Assembly: GCF_018617395.1 (NCBI RefSeq)
Contig: NZ_JACSKC010000001.1
Coordinates: 1,798,001 to 1,862,000 of the forward strand
Source of the DNA: Exiguobacterium sp. s48
GTDB taxonomy: Bacteria > Bacillota > Bacilli > Exiguobacteriales > Exiguobacteriaceae
DNA length: 64,000 nucleotides
Direction of reading: 5' to 3'
The notes under the pieces were generated by a model. The model saw only the letters and a program-made list of their open reading frames with translations. It made no database searches and had not been told where the DNA came from. This document shows, piece by piece, positions 44,447-53,678 of this stretch. The translations under genes were made by a program, and so were the position numbers. Position 1 is the stretch's first letter. Every line of letters begins with the position of its first letter.

Positions 44447-45631
44447 ATGAAATCATGGATTGTCAGCGGATATGCAGTCGTACTTGGAATCATCATCGGT
44501 CTAGTGAGCTGGCTCTTCCTGTCTGTCGTATACAAAGGAATACACTTCGTCTGGCATACGGTGCCCGAGCAATTCGACTTTCCTTTTTATCTGTTTCTCG
44601 TCCCGGTTCTCGCCGGAGTAGGAATTGGTCTATTGCAACATCGCTACGGTCGGATGCCTCGCCTCATGCCCGAAGTGATGGCAGAACGAAAAGATACCGG
44701 TCGCATCGACTATCGCGTGATCGGGTTCACCACGTTGACTGCCTTACTCGTCTTGATTGGAGGCGCTAGTCTCGGTCCTGAGGCCGCGCTCGTCGGAATT
44801 GTCGGCGGACTCACGACATGGTTCTCCGAGCGCATTCGCCACGTGCGGCAAGAGTTAGGAGAATTACAGGAAGTGGGGCATGCCGTCGTTCTCGGGATCG
44901 TCTTCAACGCACCACTGTTTGGTGCGATTGCTGCCGAAGAGACGGAACAGAAAAAACAACCGATGTTAAACCTTCTTGCGACACTCGCCGGACTCGGAAC
45001 GTTTTATCTGCTCAATCAACTTGATGAACGTCCGCCATTCATCATTAAATTCCCGGCAATCGAGAACGTTCAAATCAGTTGGACCATACTCCTCATCGTT
45101 CTATCCGGCATTCTGCTCGGTTGGCTCTATTTGTTGAGTGAGCATGCGCTCATGCGACTGTTTTCAAACGTTCCAATTCTCTTTCTTACCGTGCTCGGAG
45201 GCGTCGGAATTGGTAGTATGGCACTCCTTTATCCGGATTTACTGTTCTCCGGTGAAGAGACCATTCTCGAATATGTAGAAGAGTGGCGACTCGTCCCACT
45301 CTACATTCTCCTCCTGTTCAGCGTACTGAAATTACTGTTTACGGCATTTTGTTTAGCGACGGGCTGGCGTGGTGGACACATTTATCCCCTTCTCTTCTCT
45401 TCTTTCACGCTCGGTTATTTTTTTAGTTTGTTATTCGGACATGATATGACGTTCACCGTCGTCCTGACGACAAGTGCTTTACTGGCGACAGCAATGCGAC
45501 AACCATTGGCCATCATCGTCTTACTCGTACTATTCTTTCCACCGAACAGCTGGCTTTATGTGTTTGCCGTCGTGGCAGTCGTTTCCAAAATTCCACTCCC
45601 CTCGTTCATTCATTCTCCAGTAAAACCTTGA
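44447..45631 (+). CDS. ClC-family chloride channel/antiporter
   Basis: 394 residues with about ten membrane segments. GGASLGPEAALVGIVGGL near residue 102 is the ClC GxEGP-type element (here GPEAA), GIVFNAPLFGAIAAEE lies near 155, and GWRGGHIYPL near 312 corresponds to GxFxP. The gating glutamate of the GREGP motif appears as the Glu of GPEAA, one residue out of the usual form. ATG 44447 is chosen because AAGGTGGG lies 7 nt upstream; an ATG at 44420 is less well placed. Probably halide or Cl-/H+ transport. Confidence 0.82.
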   Translation: MKSWIVSGYAVVLGIIIGLVSWLFLSVVYKGIHFVWHTVPEQFDFPFYLFLVPVLAGVGIGLLQHRYGRMPRLMPEVMAERKDTGRIDYRVIGFTTLTALLVLIGGASLGPEAALVGIVGGLTTWFSERIRHVRQELGELQEVGHAVVLGIVFNAPLFGAIAAEETEQKKQPMLNLLATLAGLGTFYLLNQLDERPPFIIKFPAIENVQISWTILLIVLSGILLGWLYLLSEHALMRLFSNVPILFLTVLGGVGIGSMALLYPDLLFSGEETILEYVEEWRLVPLYILLLFSVLKLLFTAFCLATGWRGGHIYPLLFSSFTLGYFFSLLFGHDMTFTVVLTTSALLATAMRQPLAIIVLLVLFFPPNSWLYVFAVVAVVSKIPLPSFIHSPVKP

Positions 45632-45696
45632 GTTTCAGAATGAAAAAAAGGGTAAAAGATGAATAGTTATGCACTTTCTCGAAAGGAGGAACGGTT

Positions 45697-46047
45697 GTGA
45701 GCGAATACGAAATGGCCATTGAGAACCTCATTGATGCAGTCAGCTCGGATTGGATTAGTATTATTTTAGCTATTTTAGTCGTGATTATGGGGATTGTCGT
45801 CTTCATCTTTGTCATCATGACGATTGTCGACATGTTTTTATCCAAAGATATCGTTTGGGGAATCGTTGAAGTCATCGCTCTATTCGTCGGACTGGCTGTC
45901 TTATTGTCCGTCTTCTACTATTGGACTCGAAATCGGACAAAAGCACAGTTTGCCCTTTTCCTCGTCTTGTTCTCTCTCGCAGTGAATGTATACTTTTTCG
46001 CCCGTTATGCGGACGAAATCAACGCTGTTTTAAATAGCGTGTACTAA
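45697..46047 (+). CDS. Small membrane protein, unknown
   Basis: 116 residues with three or four membrane segments (ISIILAILVVIMGIVVFIFV, VEVIALFVGLAVLLSVFYY, FALFLVLFSLAVNVYFFA) and short charged loops. GTG start with AGGAGG 7 nt upstream, so translation is well supported. No family recognised. It lies alone between the ClC-type gene and cls, ahead of a strong hairpin terminator. Confidence 0.7.
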   Translation: MSEYEMAIENLIDAVSSDWISIILAILVVIMGIVVFIFVIMTIVDMFLSKDIVWGIVEVIALFVGLAVLLSVFYYWTRNRTKAQFALFLVLFSLAVNVYFFARYADEINAVLNSVY

Positions 46048-46075
46048 AAAACGAGGGGGAAATCCCCTCGTTTTC
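46046..46075. terminator. Terminator between the small membrane protein gene and cls
   Basis: Stem AAAACGAGGGG / CCCCTCGTTTT around a GAAA-type loop, with T runs on either strand. It begins right at the stop codon. Confidence 0.85.
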
Positions 46076-46101
46076 ATCGTATCGGAAAGGTGGTGTTTCG
46101 T

Positions 46102-47622
46102 TTGAAACGTCGTGTCATTCAATTAATGACCATGGTCGTCAGTGTTATCGCTTTAGTCGGCCTCTTATTTTGGTTAGATATTCTCATACCTGTCCTCATT
46201 ACGATTGCACTTTTAGCCCCATTCATCGTAGGATGGCAAATTTTGTTCGATCAGGTCCTTCCTCAAGGAAAACTCGCCTGGTTATTGGCCGTATTTCTCC
46301 TTCCGTTCATCGGAGTGATCGCATGGGTCATGTTCGGACGTACACCACGTCGCCATCGACGCTTTAAACGCACGTCATCTGAAATCCGTATGCTCCGGCA
46401 AGCAATCGAAAGCGAGAAAATCGAAACCTCGCCTGACATCGTGAGTTCCTATCCATTGACGCGCACACTCGAAAAATTAGGCGCATCTGGTGCCGATGGA
46501 CATACCTCGACAACGCTCCTCCTCAATGGGGAAGAAAAATTTGATGCCCTATTAGAGGCCATTAACGGGGCGACTGACCATATCCATATTCAATACTATC
46601 TATTCCGAACAGACGAAATCTCCTTGAAGGTTAGAGATGCTCTCATTCAAAAATCGAATGAGAACGTGACGGTTCGTTTTTTATACGATGGACTCGGTAG
46701 CCAAGAAATCGGTGAAGACTTCATTCAACCGTTACGTGATTCACGTGTTCACGTCCAGGCGTTCGATCCAGTCTTACATCCATACCTCGTCTTTAACGCC
46801 AACTTCCGCAACCATCAAAAGTTAATCGTCGTAGACGGACGAGTTGCGTTAACTGGTGGCTTGAACGTAGGTGACGAATATTTAGGTAAAAATGAGAAGT
46901 TAGGGTTCTGGCGCGACACCCATCTCCGGCTCGAAGGTCCTCTCGTCCGAGAGCTTCAACAACTTTTTGTCGAGAACTGGTTATATGCTGGTCAAGGGAC
47001 GACCGATGAAACATGGGACTTATTTGCAGAAGGTGAACACCTTTCCCGCTACTTCGTGAATGAACCGAAAGGACAAAACGGTGCGATCCAACTCCTCGTC
47101 ACGTCTCCCGGAAGAGATGTGACCATTCGTGACGGATTCATGCGCTTATTGATGGAGGCAAAAGAATCCATTTGGCTCACAACGCCATACCTCATTCCGC
47201 CACCTGAACTATTGGCTATTCTCGAAGTCGCAGGACGAAGCGGCGTCGATGTCCGGCTCGTCGTTCCAGGAAAAGGTGATGAATGGTTCAGCTATCATGC
47301 CTCCGAATATTATTTTGAGGAGCTGTTGAAACGGAATGTGAAGATTTATAAATATAATCGACATTTCATACATGCCAAAACCTTACTGATTGATGGCAAA
47401 ATCGCTATGGTCGGATCCGCTAACTTTGATTTCCGAAGCATGTTTCTCAATCATGAGATGATGGTGGCACAATTTGATACGACATCCATCAAGCGACTGC
47501 ATGAATCATTTTTAAAAGATTTCGAAGAGTCGATTTTAATCGACTGGGCGATGTTACGGAAAAAAACGACCGGAAAACGATTCATCGAAGCGTTTTGTCA
47601 TATCTTTTCGCCGCTTCTTTGA
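46102..47622 (+). CDS. cls: Cardiolipin synthase (PLD family)
   Basis: 506 residues. Two N-terminal membrane segments, then two phospholipase D HKD motifs: HQKLIVVDGRVALTGGLNVGDEY near residue 238 and HAKTLLIDGKIAMVGSANFDFRS near 420. Converts two phosphatidylglycerols to cardiolipin plus glycerol. The start is TTG 46102, 8 nt after AAAGGTGG; the GTG at 46090 lies inside that ribosome site. The last 25 bp overlap the convergent VTT gene. Confidence 0.95.
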   Translation: MKRRVIQLMTMVVSVIALVGLLFWLDILIPVLITIALLAPFIVGWQILFDQVLPQGKLAWLLAVFLLPFIGVIAWVMFGRTPRRHRRFKRTSSEIRMLRQAIESEKIETSPDIVSSYPLTRTLEKLGASGADGHTSTTLLLNGEEKFDALLEAINGATDHIHIQYYLFRTDEISLKVRDALIQKSNENVTVRFLYDGLGSQEIGEDFIQPLRDSRVHVQAFDPVLHPYLVFNANFRNHQKLIVVDGRVALTGGLNVGDEYLGKNEKLGFWRDTHLRLEGPLVRELQQLFVENWLYAGQGTTDETWDLFAEGEHLSRYFVNEPKGQNGAIQLLVTSPGRDVTIRDGFMRLLMEAKESIWLTTPYLIPPPELLAILEVAGRSGVDVRLVVPGKGDEWFSYHASEYYFEELLKRNVKIYKYNRHFIHAKTLLIDGKIAMVGSANFDFRSMFLNHEMMVAQFDTTSIKRLHESFLKDFEESILIDWAMLRKKTTGKRFIEAFCHIFSPLL

Positions 47623-48131
47623 CGCGTTCGCCAAACGAGATATACTATGACGACAAGACCTACTAACAGCAGTTGCCAGCCGATCGTCAACCGCATCGCC
47701 GCCGTTACCGCAAGTCCTTCCATCATGAGCGCCGGGATTTTCCCAAGCGTACTGGCGATCGCGAACGATCCAAGCGTCATGCGACTGAATGCTGCCGATA
47801 ACGTGACAAGGCCAGACGGCACAAACGGCATGAGACGCATGCCGAGAACGAGAAACCATGCCTCTGTCCCTCTCGACGCTCGAAGACGTTGAAAACGTCC
47901 ACCATCCGGGGACGTATAACGGTACAATGCTTTACGATAAAGAATAAAGCTCACAATAGCACCGATTGCCTCTCCGACTATCGAGATGAGGATACCTGGA
48001 ACGAGACCGAGGACACCGACGTTGACTGCTGTCAAAAACGCACTCGGTAAGACGCCGGCGACCGCAATCACACTATTCAATAACACACTGACGATTAAAA
48101 ATATAGGGAGCGGGAGCAGTTCCCATTCCAT
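47598..48131 (-). CDS. VTT-domain (TVP38/TMEM64 family) membrane protein, short form
   Basis: 177 residues, about five membrane segments. FLIVSVLLNSVIAVAGVLPSAFLTAVNVGVLGLVPGILIS, then the basic FQRLRASRGTEAWFLVLGMRLMPFVPSGLVTLSAAFSRM with the R-x-x-P-F-x-P element of the family. It is a shorter paralogue of the protein at 15211. ATG 48131 has only a moderate ribosome site (GAGTGA). Its end overlaps cls by 25 bp in convergent orientation. Role unknown. Confidence 0.8.
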   Translation of the reverse strand: MEWELLPLPIFLIVSVLLNSVIAVAGVLPSAFLTAVNVGVLGLVPGILISIVGEAIGAIVSFILYRKALYRYTSPDGGRFQRLRASRGTEAWFLVLGMRLMPFVPSGLVTLSAAFSRMTLGSFAIASTLGKIPALMMEGLAVTAAMRLTIGWQLLLVGLVVIVYLVWRTRQRSGEKI

Positions 48132-48151
48132 AACAATCACTCTTTCTATGC

Positions 48152-48187
48152 ACAAAATAAGGACCATGACAGATCGTCATGGTCCTT
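48152..48187 (-). terminator. Terminator after the symporter gene
   Basis: 12-bp stem AAGGACCATGAC / GTCATGGTCCTT (48159-48187) followed by TTATTTTG on the reverse strand. It lies 20 bp upstream of the VTT gene start. Confidence 0.85.
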
Positions 48188-48194
48188 TACTATA

Positions 48195-49472
48195 TCATAG
48201 TGATGAAGAAGACGTTGCGCCTGCTTCATCCCACGAGTCTTCGTCGACAGGTGGTAGATGCTTTTCTTCCAATTTCGAAACGACAACCGCACACGCCGCA
48301 TCCCCCGTGATGTTGACCGATGTGCGAAGCATATCGAGAATACGGTCGACCCCGATGATGAGGGCAATTCCCTCTACCGGCAAGTTGACCGACTGTAAGA
48401 CGAGGGCAAGCATGACGAGTCCGACTCCTGGTACACCCGCTGTCCCGATGGAAGCGAGAACGGCTGTGATGACGACCGTCAATAATTGCGTAATCGTCAA
48501 GTCAGATGCGAACACCTGCGCGATGAAGATTGTCGCAACACCTTGCATGATCGCCGTTCCGTCCATGTTGACGGTCGCACCGAGTGGTTGCACGAACGAT
48601 GAAATCGAGCGCGGCACGCCAAGTTTCTTCTGTGCGACTTCCATCGATACTGGAAGCGTCGCGTTTGACGATGAGGTCGAGAATGCAAACGTCATGGCCT
48701 CATAGAAGTTTTTAAAGAAGAAGACCGGGCTCATTTTCCCGATGAAGTATACCGCTGCCCCATATACAATCGTTGCGTGTAAGAATAGCGTCAAGACGAC
48801 GGCAGCCATATACCACGCCATGGCGACAACCGCATCGAGACCAATTCCTCCGATTGCGGAAGCAATCAATGCAAACGCCCCATACGGCGCGAGCTTCATG
48901 ACGATATGAATGAGGTACATCATGATGCGATCGCCCTGCTTCACAAATTGACGCCACGTTTTCGCCTTATCCCCTAGGGCGATTAACGCAAACCCAATCA
49001 ATGCTGCGAAGACGATAATTTGTAGCATGTTCCCCTCAGCGAGTGCTGTAATCGGATTCGTTGGAATCATATTGACAAATGTCTGTACGATATTTGAAGA
49101 ATCCTCAGTCGCTGTTGATTCAAATTCAAGTCCTGTTGTCGCAAAGTCCCCACGTTCCCCTGGTTGTAGGACCGATGCGACACCCATTGCCAACATAATG
49201 GCAAGCGCCGTCGTCACTAAGAAGAATAAAATCGACTTCGTTCCGACCCGACCTAGCTCTTTCGGGTCCCCGAGACCCATGACGCCTAAAATAATCGAGA
49301 AGAAGACAATCGGGACGACTAACATTTTAATCAGGTTCAAAAAGATTGTTCCGACCGGAGATAGAATATATGGATTCACAATCTCATAAATATTATCCGG
49401 CAAGCCCGCCAATCCGAGACCAACTACAACACCTAGCGCGAGACCGATTAAGATTTTTTTCGTTTCGCTCAT
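48195..49472 (-). CDS. Dicarboxylate/amino-acid:cation symporter (DAACS family)
   Basis: 425 residues, about eight membrane segments plus two reentrant loops. SSSNATLPVSMEVAQKKLG carries the serine-rich reentrant motif, GATVNMDGTAIMQGVATIFIAQ the NMDGT sodium site, and VPGVGLVMLALVLQSV the second hairpin, as in GltP/GltT/DctP. ATG 49472 has AAGGGTGA upstream; eight codons of extension are unsupported. Imports glutamate, aspartate or C4-dicarboxylates with Na+ or H+. The C-terminus is an acidic/Ser-rich tail. Confidence 0.94.
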   Translation of the reverse strand: MSETKKILIGLALGVVVGLGLAGLPDNIYEIVNPYILSPVGTIFLNLIKMLVVPIVFFSIILGVMGLGDPKELGRVGTKSILFFLVTTALAIMLAMGVASVLQPGERGDFATTGLEFESTATEDSSNIVQTFVNMIPTNPITALAEGNMLQIIVFAALIGFALIALGDKAKTWRQFVKQGDRIMMYLIHIVMKLAPYGAFALIASAIGGIGLDAVVAMAWYMAAVVLTLFLHATIVYGAAVYFIGKMSPVFFFKNFYEAMTFAFSTSSSNATLPVSMEVAQKKLGVPRSISSFVQPLGATVNMDGTAIMQGVATIFIAQVFASDLTITQLLTVVITAVLASIGTAGVPGVGLVMLALVLQSVNLPVEGIALIIGVDRILDMLRTSVNITGDAACAVVVSKLEEKHLPPVDEDSWDEAGATSSSSL

Positions 49473-49592
49473 CGTATCACCCTTTCTATTTTTCACAATG
49501 TAGTCAGTATATCATAATACTGAATTTTCATACAATTACAAATGAATATCTCTTCAGTTACATTTTTTATTGGAATTCCCAAAAAGTTGAAA

Positions 49593-49629
49593 CAAAAAAG
49601 ATTGGAGACGAAACATCGTCCAATCTTTT
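49593..49629 (-). terminator. Terminator after the ywhD homologue
   Basis: AAAGATTGG / CCAATCTTT outer stem with an inner GACGATGTTTCGTC helix, followed by TTTG (reverse strand). Confidence 0.85.
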
Positions 49630-50132
49630 TACTCGGCGCTTAAGCGCTCGATCTCTGCATGCAATTCAATCGAGTTCTCCCAAATCTCAGGACGGTGTTC
49701 CTGTAAGAAACTCGCCAAGACGTTCCGGGACGGGGCGTCCATCATGTCGATTAAAACCCGACCCTTTAGCGATTTGTCCATTTGATTGACGTGATACGGC
49801 AATAGTTTATAACCTCGTCTCGCTTCGACATCCACTAGCATGTCACATGCCGCGACCCCGCCGTAGTAGAAGCCTTCCGGTTTTCGACCTACCGTCACCC
49901 ACACGATCCAGTATGGTTTTCCATTCGGTACCGCTTCCGGGTCCGTCAAAAACTTAATGCGTTTCTCGATGGCCGATTTGGCATGCATCGCCCCCATGTC
50001 GATTGTCGCAGTACCTGCATCAACATCGATGATCACCGGAGACATGTTATTTAAGCTAAGCGAACCGACACCAAAACCACCGTGACCGTCCGTCGCATCG
50101 TCTGAAATGATATTAAAATTAATGTCTTTCAT
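49629..50132 (-). CDS. ywhD: YwhD family protein
   Basis: 167 residues starting MKDINFNIISDDATDGHGGFGVGSLSLNN, a close match to the YwhD family of Bacilli, with VIIDVDAGTATIDMGAMHAKSAIEKRIKF and YWIVWVTVGRKPEGFYYGGV. GGGAGGGTGG precedes ATG 50132. It is cytoplasmic, with no catalytic motif I can name; function unknown. It lies downstream of mupG on the same strand, 55 bp apart, so it may be read from the MurNAc operon. Confidence 0.88.
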   Translation of the reverse strand: MKDINFNIISDDATDGHGGFGVGSLSLNNMSPVIIDVDAGTATIDMGAMHAKSAIEKRIKFLTDPEAVPNGKPYWIVWVTVGRKPEGFYYGGVAACDMLVDVEARRGYKLLPYHVNQMDKSLKGRVLIDMMDAPSRNVLASFLQEHRPEIWENSIELHAEIERLSAE

Positions 50133-50187
50133 GTTCCACCCTCCCCCTCTACTGTACACAATGATATAGGATGGTGGCAATCCTGAG

Positions 50188-51237
50188 TCACACCCAGTCG
50201 ATTTGAAAGCGTCCACCTGGACCAATCTGTTCAATCAATGAACGATCTTCTTCGATGACTCGTCCGATGACATTGACGCGCTCATCTGCCGGCAAATCTC
50301 GCTTCGTTATTTGCATTTCTCCTGCATAACGACCGTAACGTTCATTGTCGATCGTGATACTGCCGAGCACTCGTTCTTTTATATCTCGCGGTTGAATCAA
50401 ATGGTTCCCAGGTCGTCCATACGCTCTCGATTCGACAGAACGGATGACATCCCGCGCCGGATCCATCCGGTTCGTATGACTGGTTATAAGCGAATCATCA
50501 TGATTTCGTGTGGTCGCTCGAAGAACGATGACGCCCTCGTCGTACGCCTGAAACTGTCGCATCGTCTGATCTGTCACACGCGGGTCACCAATCAAGACGC
50601 GATCGACCGTTTTATGCAAATCAAGATAACAAGAAAATGGAGATTTCCAACGATGTTCTTCAAGTGTAGGCAACGTCTCATGTAAAGGTCCACGTAACTG
50701 TTCATTTCCCGGGATGAACGCTTGAACTTTAACCCCTCGCGCATGTAACCAGGCGTTTCTCTCGTCAAACCAGAAACGGTCGAGTCCAGTTTCGGGACGG
50801 GGATAAAAGTTATGCCACGCTTCGGCGTGGTCACGTCGAAGCCCTTGTCGTAACATCTCTTCAAGTTCTGTTTCTGTGAGCGTACTCGCATTGAGGGCGA
50901 TCATCATACGTCGTGACAAGTCTGCCACTTGTTTCGGTGTGACGCCATAGTCGACACGTAACCCGGTGACGCCCCACTCCAACAGCGTATGGGCATCGTC
51001 CCAGGTCTTACCGAGCGCCCGTAGAGACGATGGGGCGATATCCGCCACGAGCTCCATTTCAAGACGTTTCGCTAACGCACCTAACTGCTGGAGTCGTTCC
51101 GTGTAGATTGTCGGATCGTCTTCCGGAATATGAAGCGACGTAAAGATGCTCGTGAAACCACTCTCTCGCATACGTTCCATCCAAGCAATTGAATCGGGTG
51201 TCAGTTCATCGCCTAAGTATATTGAAATTCCTCTCAT
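50188..51237 (-). CDS. mupG: 6-phospho-N-acetylmuramidase (DUF871 family)
   Basis: 349 residues: TIM barrel (GISIYLGDELTPDSIAWMERM, FTSIFTSLHIPEDDPTIY, VADIAPSSLRALG, VTGLRVDYGVT, NFYPRPETGLD, VQAFIPGN) and a C-terminal small barrel (about 240-349) ending PGGRFQIDWV. This matches the DUF871/MupG family. S. aureus MupG cleaves MurNAc-6-P-GlcNAc in the cytoplasm to MurNAc-6-P and GlcNAc. ATG 51237 follows AAAGGGGG. It lies directly after murP, with a hairpin terminator in the 60-bp gap that may lower its expression. Confidence 0.9.
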   Translation of the reverse strand: MRGISIYLGDELTPDSIAWMERMRESGFTSIFTSLHIPEDDPTIYTERLQQLGALAKRLEMELVADIAPSSLRALGKTWDDAHTLLEWGVTGLRVDYGVTPKQVADLSRRMMIALNASTLTETELEEMLRQGLRRDHAEAWHNFYPRPETGLDRFWFDERNAWLHARGVKVQAFIPGNEQLRGPLHETLPTLEEHRWKSPFSCYLDLHKTVDRVLIGDPRVTDQTMRQFQAYDEGVIVLRATTRNHDDSLITSHTNRMDPARDVIRSVESRAYGRPGNHLIQPRDIKERVLGSITIDNERYGRYAGEMQITKRDLPADERVNVIGRVIEEDRSLIEQIGPGGRFQIDWV

Positions 51238-51262
51238 GTGAATCCCCCTTTCCGAAAGTAGA

Positions 51263-51296
51263 GAAAAAGATGACTCGATTCGAGCCATCTTTTCTT
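51263..51296 (-). terminator. Hairpin between murP and mupG
   Basis: AAAAGATGGCTCG / CGAGTCATCTTTT stem (one mismatch) with loop AAT and a T/C tail (51265-51293, reverse strand). It is an intra-operon terminator that probably gives partial read-through to mupG. Confidence 0.7.
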
Positions 51297-51297
51297 G

Positions 51298-52671
51298 TTA
51301 AATCCCATCCGCCATCTCTTCTTTGAAACCGAAGAAATAAGTGAACAAGAAACCTGCCGTATACGAAATCAATAGTCCGGCGATGTACGTCAAATACATG
51401 CCATTATCAATGAGCGGTGTGAGCGATAGACCGGATACACCGATTCCGAGCGCCGCTGTTTTCATTGTCGCTTGGAAAGCCCCACCGACAGCGGCCCCGA
51501 GACACGCTGTCAAGAACGGACGTCCGAGGGGAAGCGTGACCCCGTACAGGAGCGGCTCACCGATTCCGAGGAAACCTACGGGGATGGCCCCTTTGATAAT
51601 ATTACGAAGGCGTGGGTTGCGTGTCTTCACAAAAATCGCAAGCGCCGCACCGACTTGACCCGCACCGGCCATCGCCAAGATTGGGAGAAGGGCCGTCGTC
51701 CCGACCGTGTTCAACAGTTCCAAATGGATTGGCGTCAACCCGTGATGCAATCCGACCATGACGAGCGGTAAGAAGAATCCGGCCAAGAGTGCCCCTGCGA
51801 CGGGTCCCCCAAATTCGAGCGTCGCATTGATTCCTCGCATGATACCGTCTGACAATACGCCAGCGACCGGCATGATTGCATAGAGTGCTGTAAATCCAAC
51901 GATGAGAACAGTAAAGAGTGGTGTGAAAATAATATCAATGGATACCGGCATGAAGCGACGAATGTGTTTCTCGATATACGTCATGAGCCAACCGGCAAAA
52001 ATAACCCCGAATAATCCACCACGCCCGACGACGAGCGGTTCCCCATAAATGACGATGTCCGCGAGGAGCGGGTTGAACAGAATTCCCCCTGCAATCGCCC
52101 CGAGTACCGGGGTCCCCCCAAACTCTTTTGCCGTATTCCACCCGACAAGGATGGCCAAATACGCGAATACCGTGCTTCCGAGCACGAGTAGAATCTGCAT
52201 CCACGTCTCCGTCCGGTCGACGCCGGCATTGACGGCAAAGTTCGCAGCCCCGTTAATGATCCCCGAGGCGACAAGTCCAGGAATGAGCGGGATGAAGATG
52301 TTCCCAAGGCGACGAAGGAATCGTTTGAACGGTGACTTTTGCTTTTCTTTCACCTTTTGGCGTTCAACCGCCGCACGTTCCTCTAACGTCAAATTCGCAT
52401 CCACTGACTCTTCCCCGATGGCAAGTCCCGTCTCATGACTCATATAATCCGCGACCCGATTCACGGTACCTGGACCGACGACGATTTGTAGCGTCTCATC
52501 ATCGATGACACCCATGACCCCATCAATCTTCTTCAATGCGTCAATATCTGCCTTCGTCCCATCTTTCAATGTCAATCGGACACGCGTCATACAGTGCGCG
52601 AGTTGACGGATATTTTCTTTCCCCCCGACATGTGCGAGGATATCCCGTGCTAAAACCTCTTCTTTTTTCAT
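51298..52671 (-). CDS. murP: MurNAc-specific PTS enzyme IIBC
   Basis: 457 residues. The EIIB domain (1-90) has the phosphorylation Cys27 in LAHCMTRVRLTLKD and MGVIDDETLQIVVGPGTVNRVADYM. A linker follows, then an EIIC domain with about ten membrane segments (FIPLIPGLVASGIINGAANF, GGTPVLGAIAGGILFNPLLAD, HHGLTPIHLELLNTVG, GAIPVGFLGIGEPLLYGVTLPLG). There is no EIIA, so it needs a shared glucose-type EIIA. Context (murQ, murR, mupG) points to MurNAc or MurNAc-GlcNAc uptake with phosphorylation. AAAAGAGG-type ribosome site; 13 bp after murQ. Confidence 0.93.
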   Translation of the reverse strand: MKKEEVLARDILAHVGGKENIRQLAHCMTRVRLTLKDGTKADIDALKKIDGVMGVIDDETLQIVVGPGTVNRVADYMSHETGLAIGEESVDANLTLEERAAVERQKVKEKQKSPFKRFLRRLGNIFIPLIPGLVASGIINGAANFAVNAGVDRTETWMQILLVLGSTVFAYLAILVGWNTAKEFGGTPVLGAIAGGILFNPLLADIVIYGEPLVVGRGGLFGVIFAGWLMTYIEKHIRRFMPVSIDIIFTPLFTVLIVGFTALYAIMPVAGVLSDGIMRGINATLEFGGPVAGALLAGFFLPLVMVGLHHGLTPIHLELLNTVGTTALLPILAMAGAGQVGAALAIFVKTRNPRLRNIIKGAIPVGFLGIGEPLLYGVTLPLGRPFLTACLGAAVGGAFQATMKTAALGIGVSGLSLTPLIDNGMYLTYIAGLLISYTAGFLFTYFFGFKEEMADGI

Positions 52672-52684
52672 CTCGATTTCCCCC

Positions 52685-53569
52685 TTATAGCGCCTCGCGG
52701 ACGAATCCGTTCGCGCGCTCTAATCGTTTGACAGCCTCCTCATAAGAGACGTCCGCTAAAATCATGACGATTGCCGTTTTGACGTGCCCTTTAGATGACA
52801 CAAAATAACGCGCGGCCGTTTCCATGTCGACCCCTGTCGCTTCTGCAATCATCCGTTTGGCACGCACTTCTAACTTTTCATTCGTCGGTTGCACATCGAC
52901 CATCAAGTTTTGATACACTTTGCCTACTCCAATCATCGACGTCGTCGAAATCATGTTGAGGACCAATTTTTGTGCTGTTCCCGCCTTCAATCTCGTTGAA
53001 CCGGTCAATACTTCCGGTCCTGTCTCCACTTCAATGGGATAATCCGCATGTCGGCTGATGATTGCATCACGATTACATGATATCGAAGCAGTAGTGGCAC
53101 CGATTTCTCGGGCGTAATCTAGACCTCCGACCACGTATGGTGTCCGACCGCTCGCCGCAATCCCCACGACCGTATCCTCAGCCGTTAAATGAAGCGCTTT
53201 CAAATCTGTGACCGCCAATTCCTTACTGTCTTCCGCTCCCTCGACGGCCTGAATGAGCGCACGTTCGCCACCTGCAATCAATCCGATGACTTGATCGGGT
53301 GACACGCCAAACGTCGGCACACACTCTGCAGCGTCTAAAATCCCTAAACGTCCGCTTGTACCTGCCCCAATATAAATCAAGCGACCGCCTTTACGAAAGG
53401 ATGCGATGACCCGCTCTACGACTTGTGTGATGACCGGGAGCTGCTCTTGAATCACTTGAGGGACTGTTTGATCCTCTGCATTCATAATCGTCAATCGTTC
53501 CTCAATCGACATCTCGTCTAGGTGCATCGTTCGTTCATTCCGTCTTTCTGTAGCCAATTTATCTAGCAT
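52685..53569 (-). CDS. murQ: MurNAc-6-phosphate etherase
   Basis: 294 residues; splits MurNAc-6-P into GlcNAc-6-P and D-lactate. SIS fold with RLIYIGAGTSGRLGILDAAECVPTFG holding the acidic catalytic Glu, VVGIAASGRTPYVVGGLDYARE, EVLTGSTRLKAGTAQKLVLNMIST and the C-terminal UBA-like helical end. ATG 53569 follows AAAGGA at 8 nt. First gene of the murQ-murP-mupG operon behind a promoter with two RpiR-type inverted repeats. Confidence 0.97.
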   Translation of the reverse strand: MLDKLATERRNERTMHLDEMSIEERLTIMNAEDQTVPQVIQEQLPVITQVVERVIASFRKGGRLIYIGAGTSGRLGILDAAECVPTFGVSPDQVIGLIAGGERALIQAVEGAEDSKELAVTDLKALHLTAEDTVVGIAASGRTPYVVGGLDYAREIGATTASISCNRDAIISRHADYPIEVETGPEVLTGSTRLKAGTAQKLVLNMISTTSMIGVGKVYQNLMVDVQPTNEKLEVRAKRMIAEATGVDMETAARYFVSSKGHVKTAIVMILADVSYEEAVKRLERANGFVREAL

Positions 53570-53598
53570 CGCCACCATCCTTTCTTCTCTATGATTTC

Positions 53599-53659
53599 AT
53601 CGTACTACATTGAAACTTAAAGTCAATTTATTATTTAATATTTATGAAATTTAGTTTCA
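53599..53659 (-). promoter_or_regulatory. murQ promoter with two RpiR/MurR-type operators
   Basis: Reverse strand TTGACT (53626-53621), 16 bp, TACGAT (53604-53599). TGAAA-CTAAA-TTTCA (53659-53645) is a perfect inverted repeat upstream, and the related TGACT-TTAAG-TTTCA (53625-53611) overlaps the -35 box. Spacing between site centres is 34 bp. Likely bound by the MurR protein encoded just upstream and relieved by MurNAc-6-P. Confidence 0.65.
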
Positions 53660-53678
53660 ATTACCACAAAAGAAAAAC

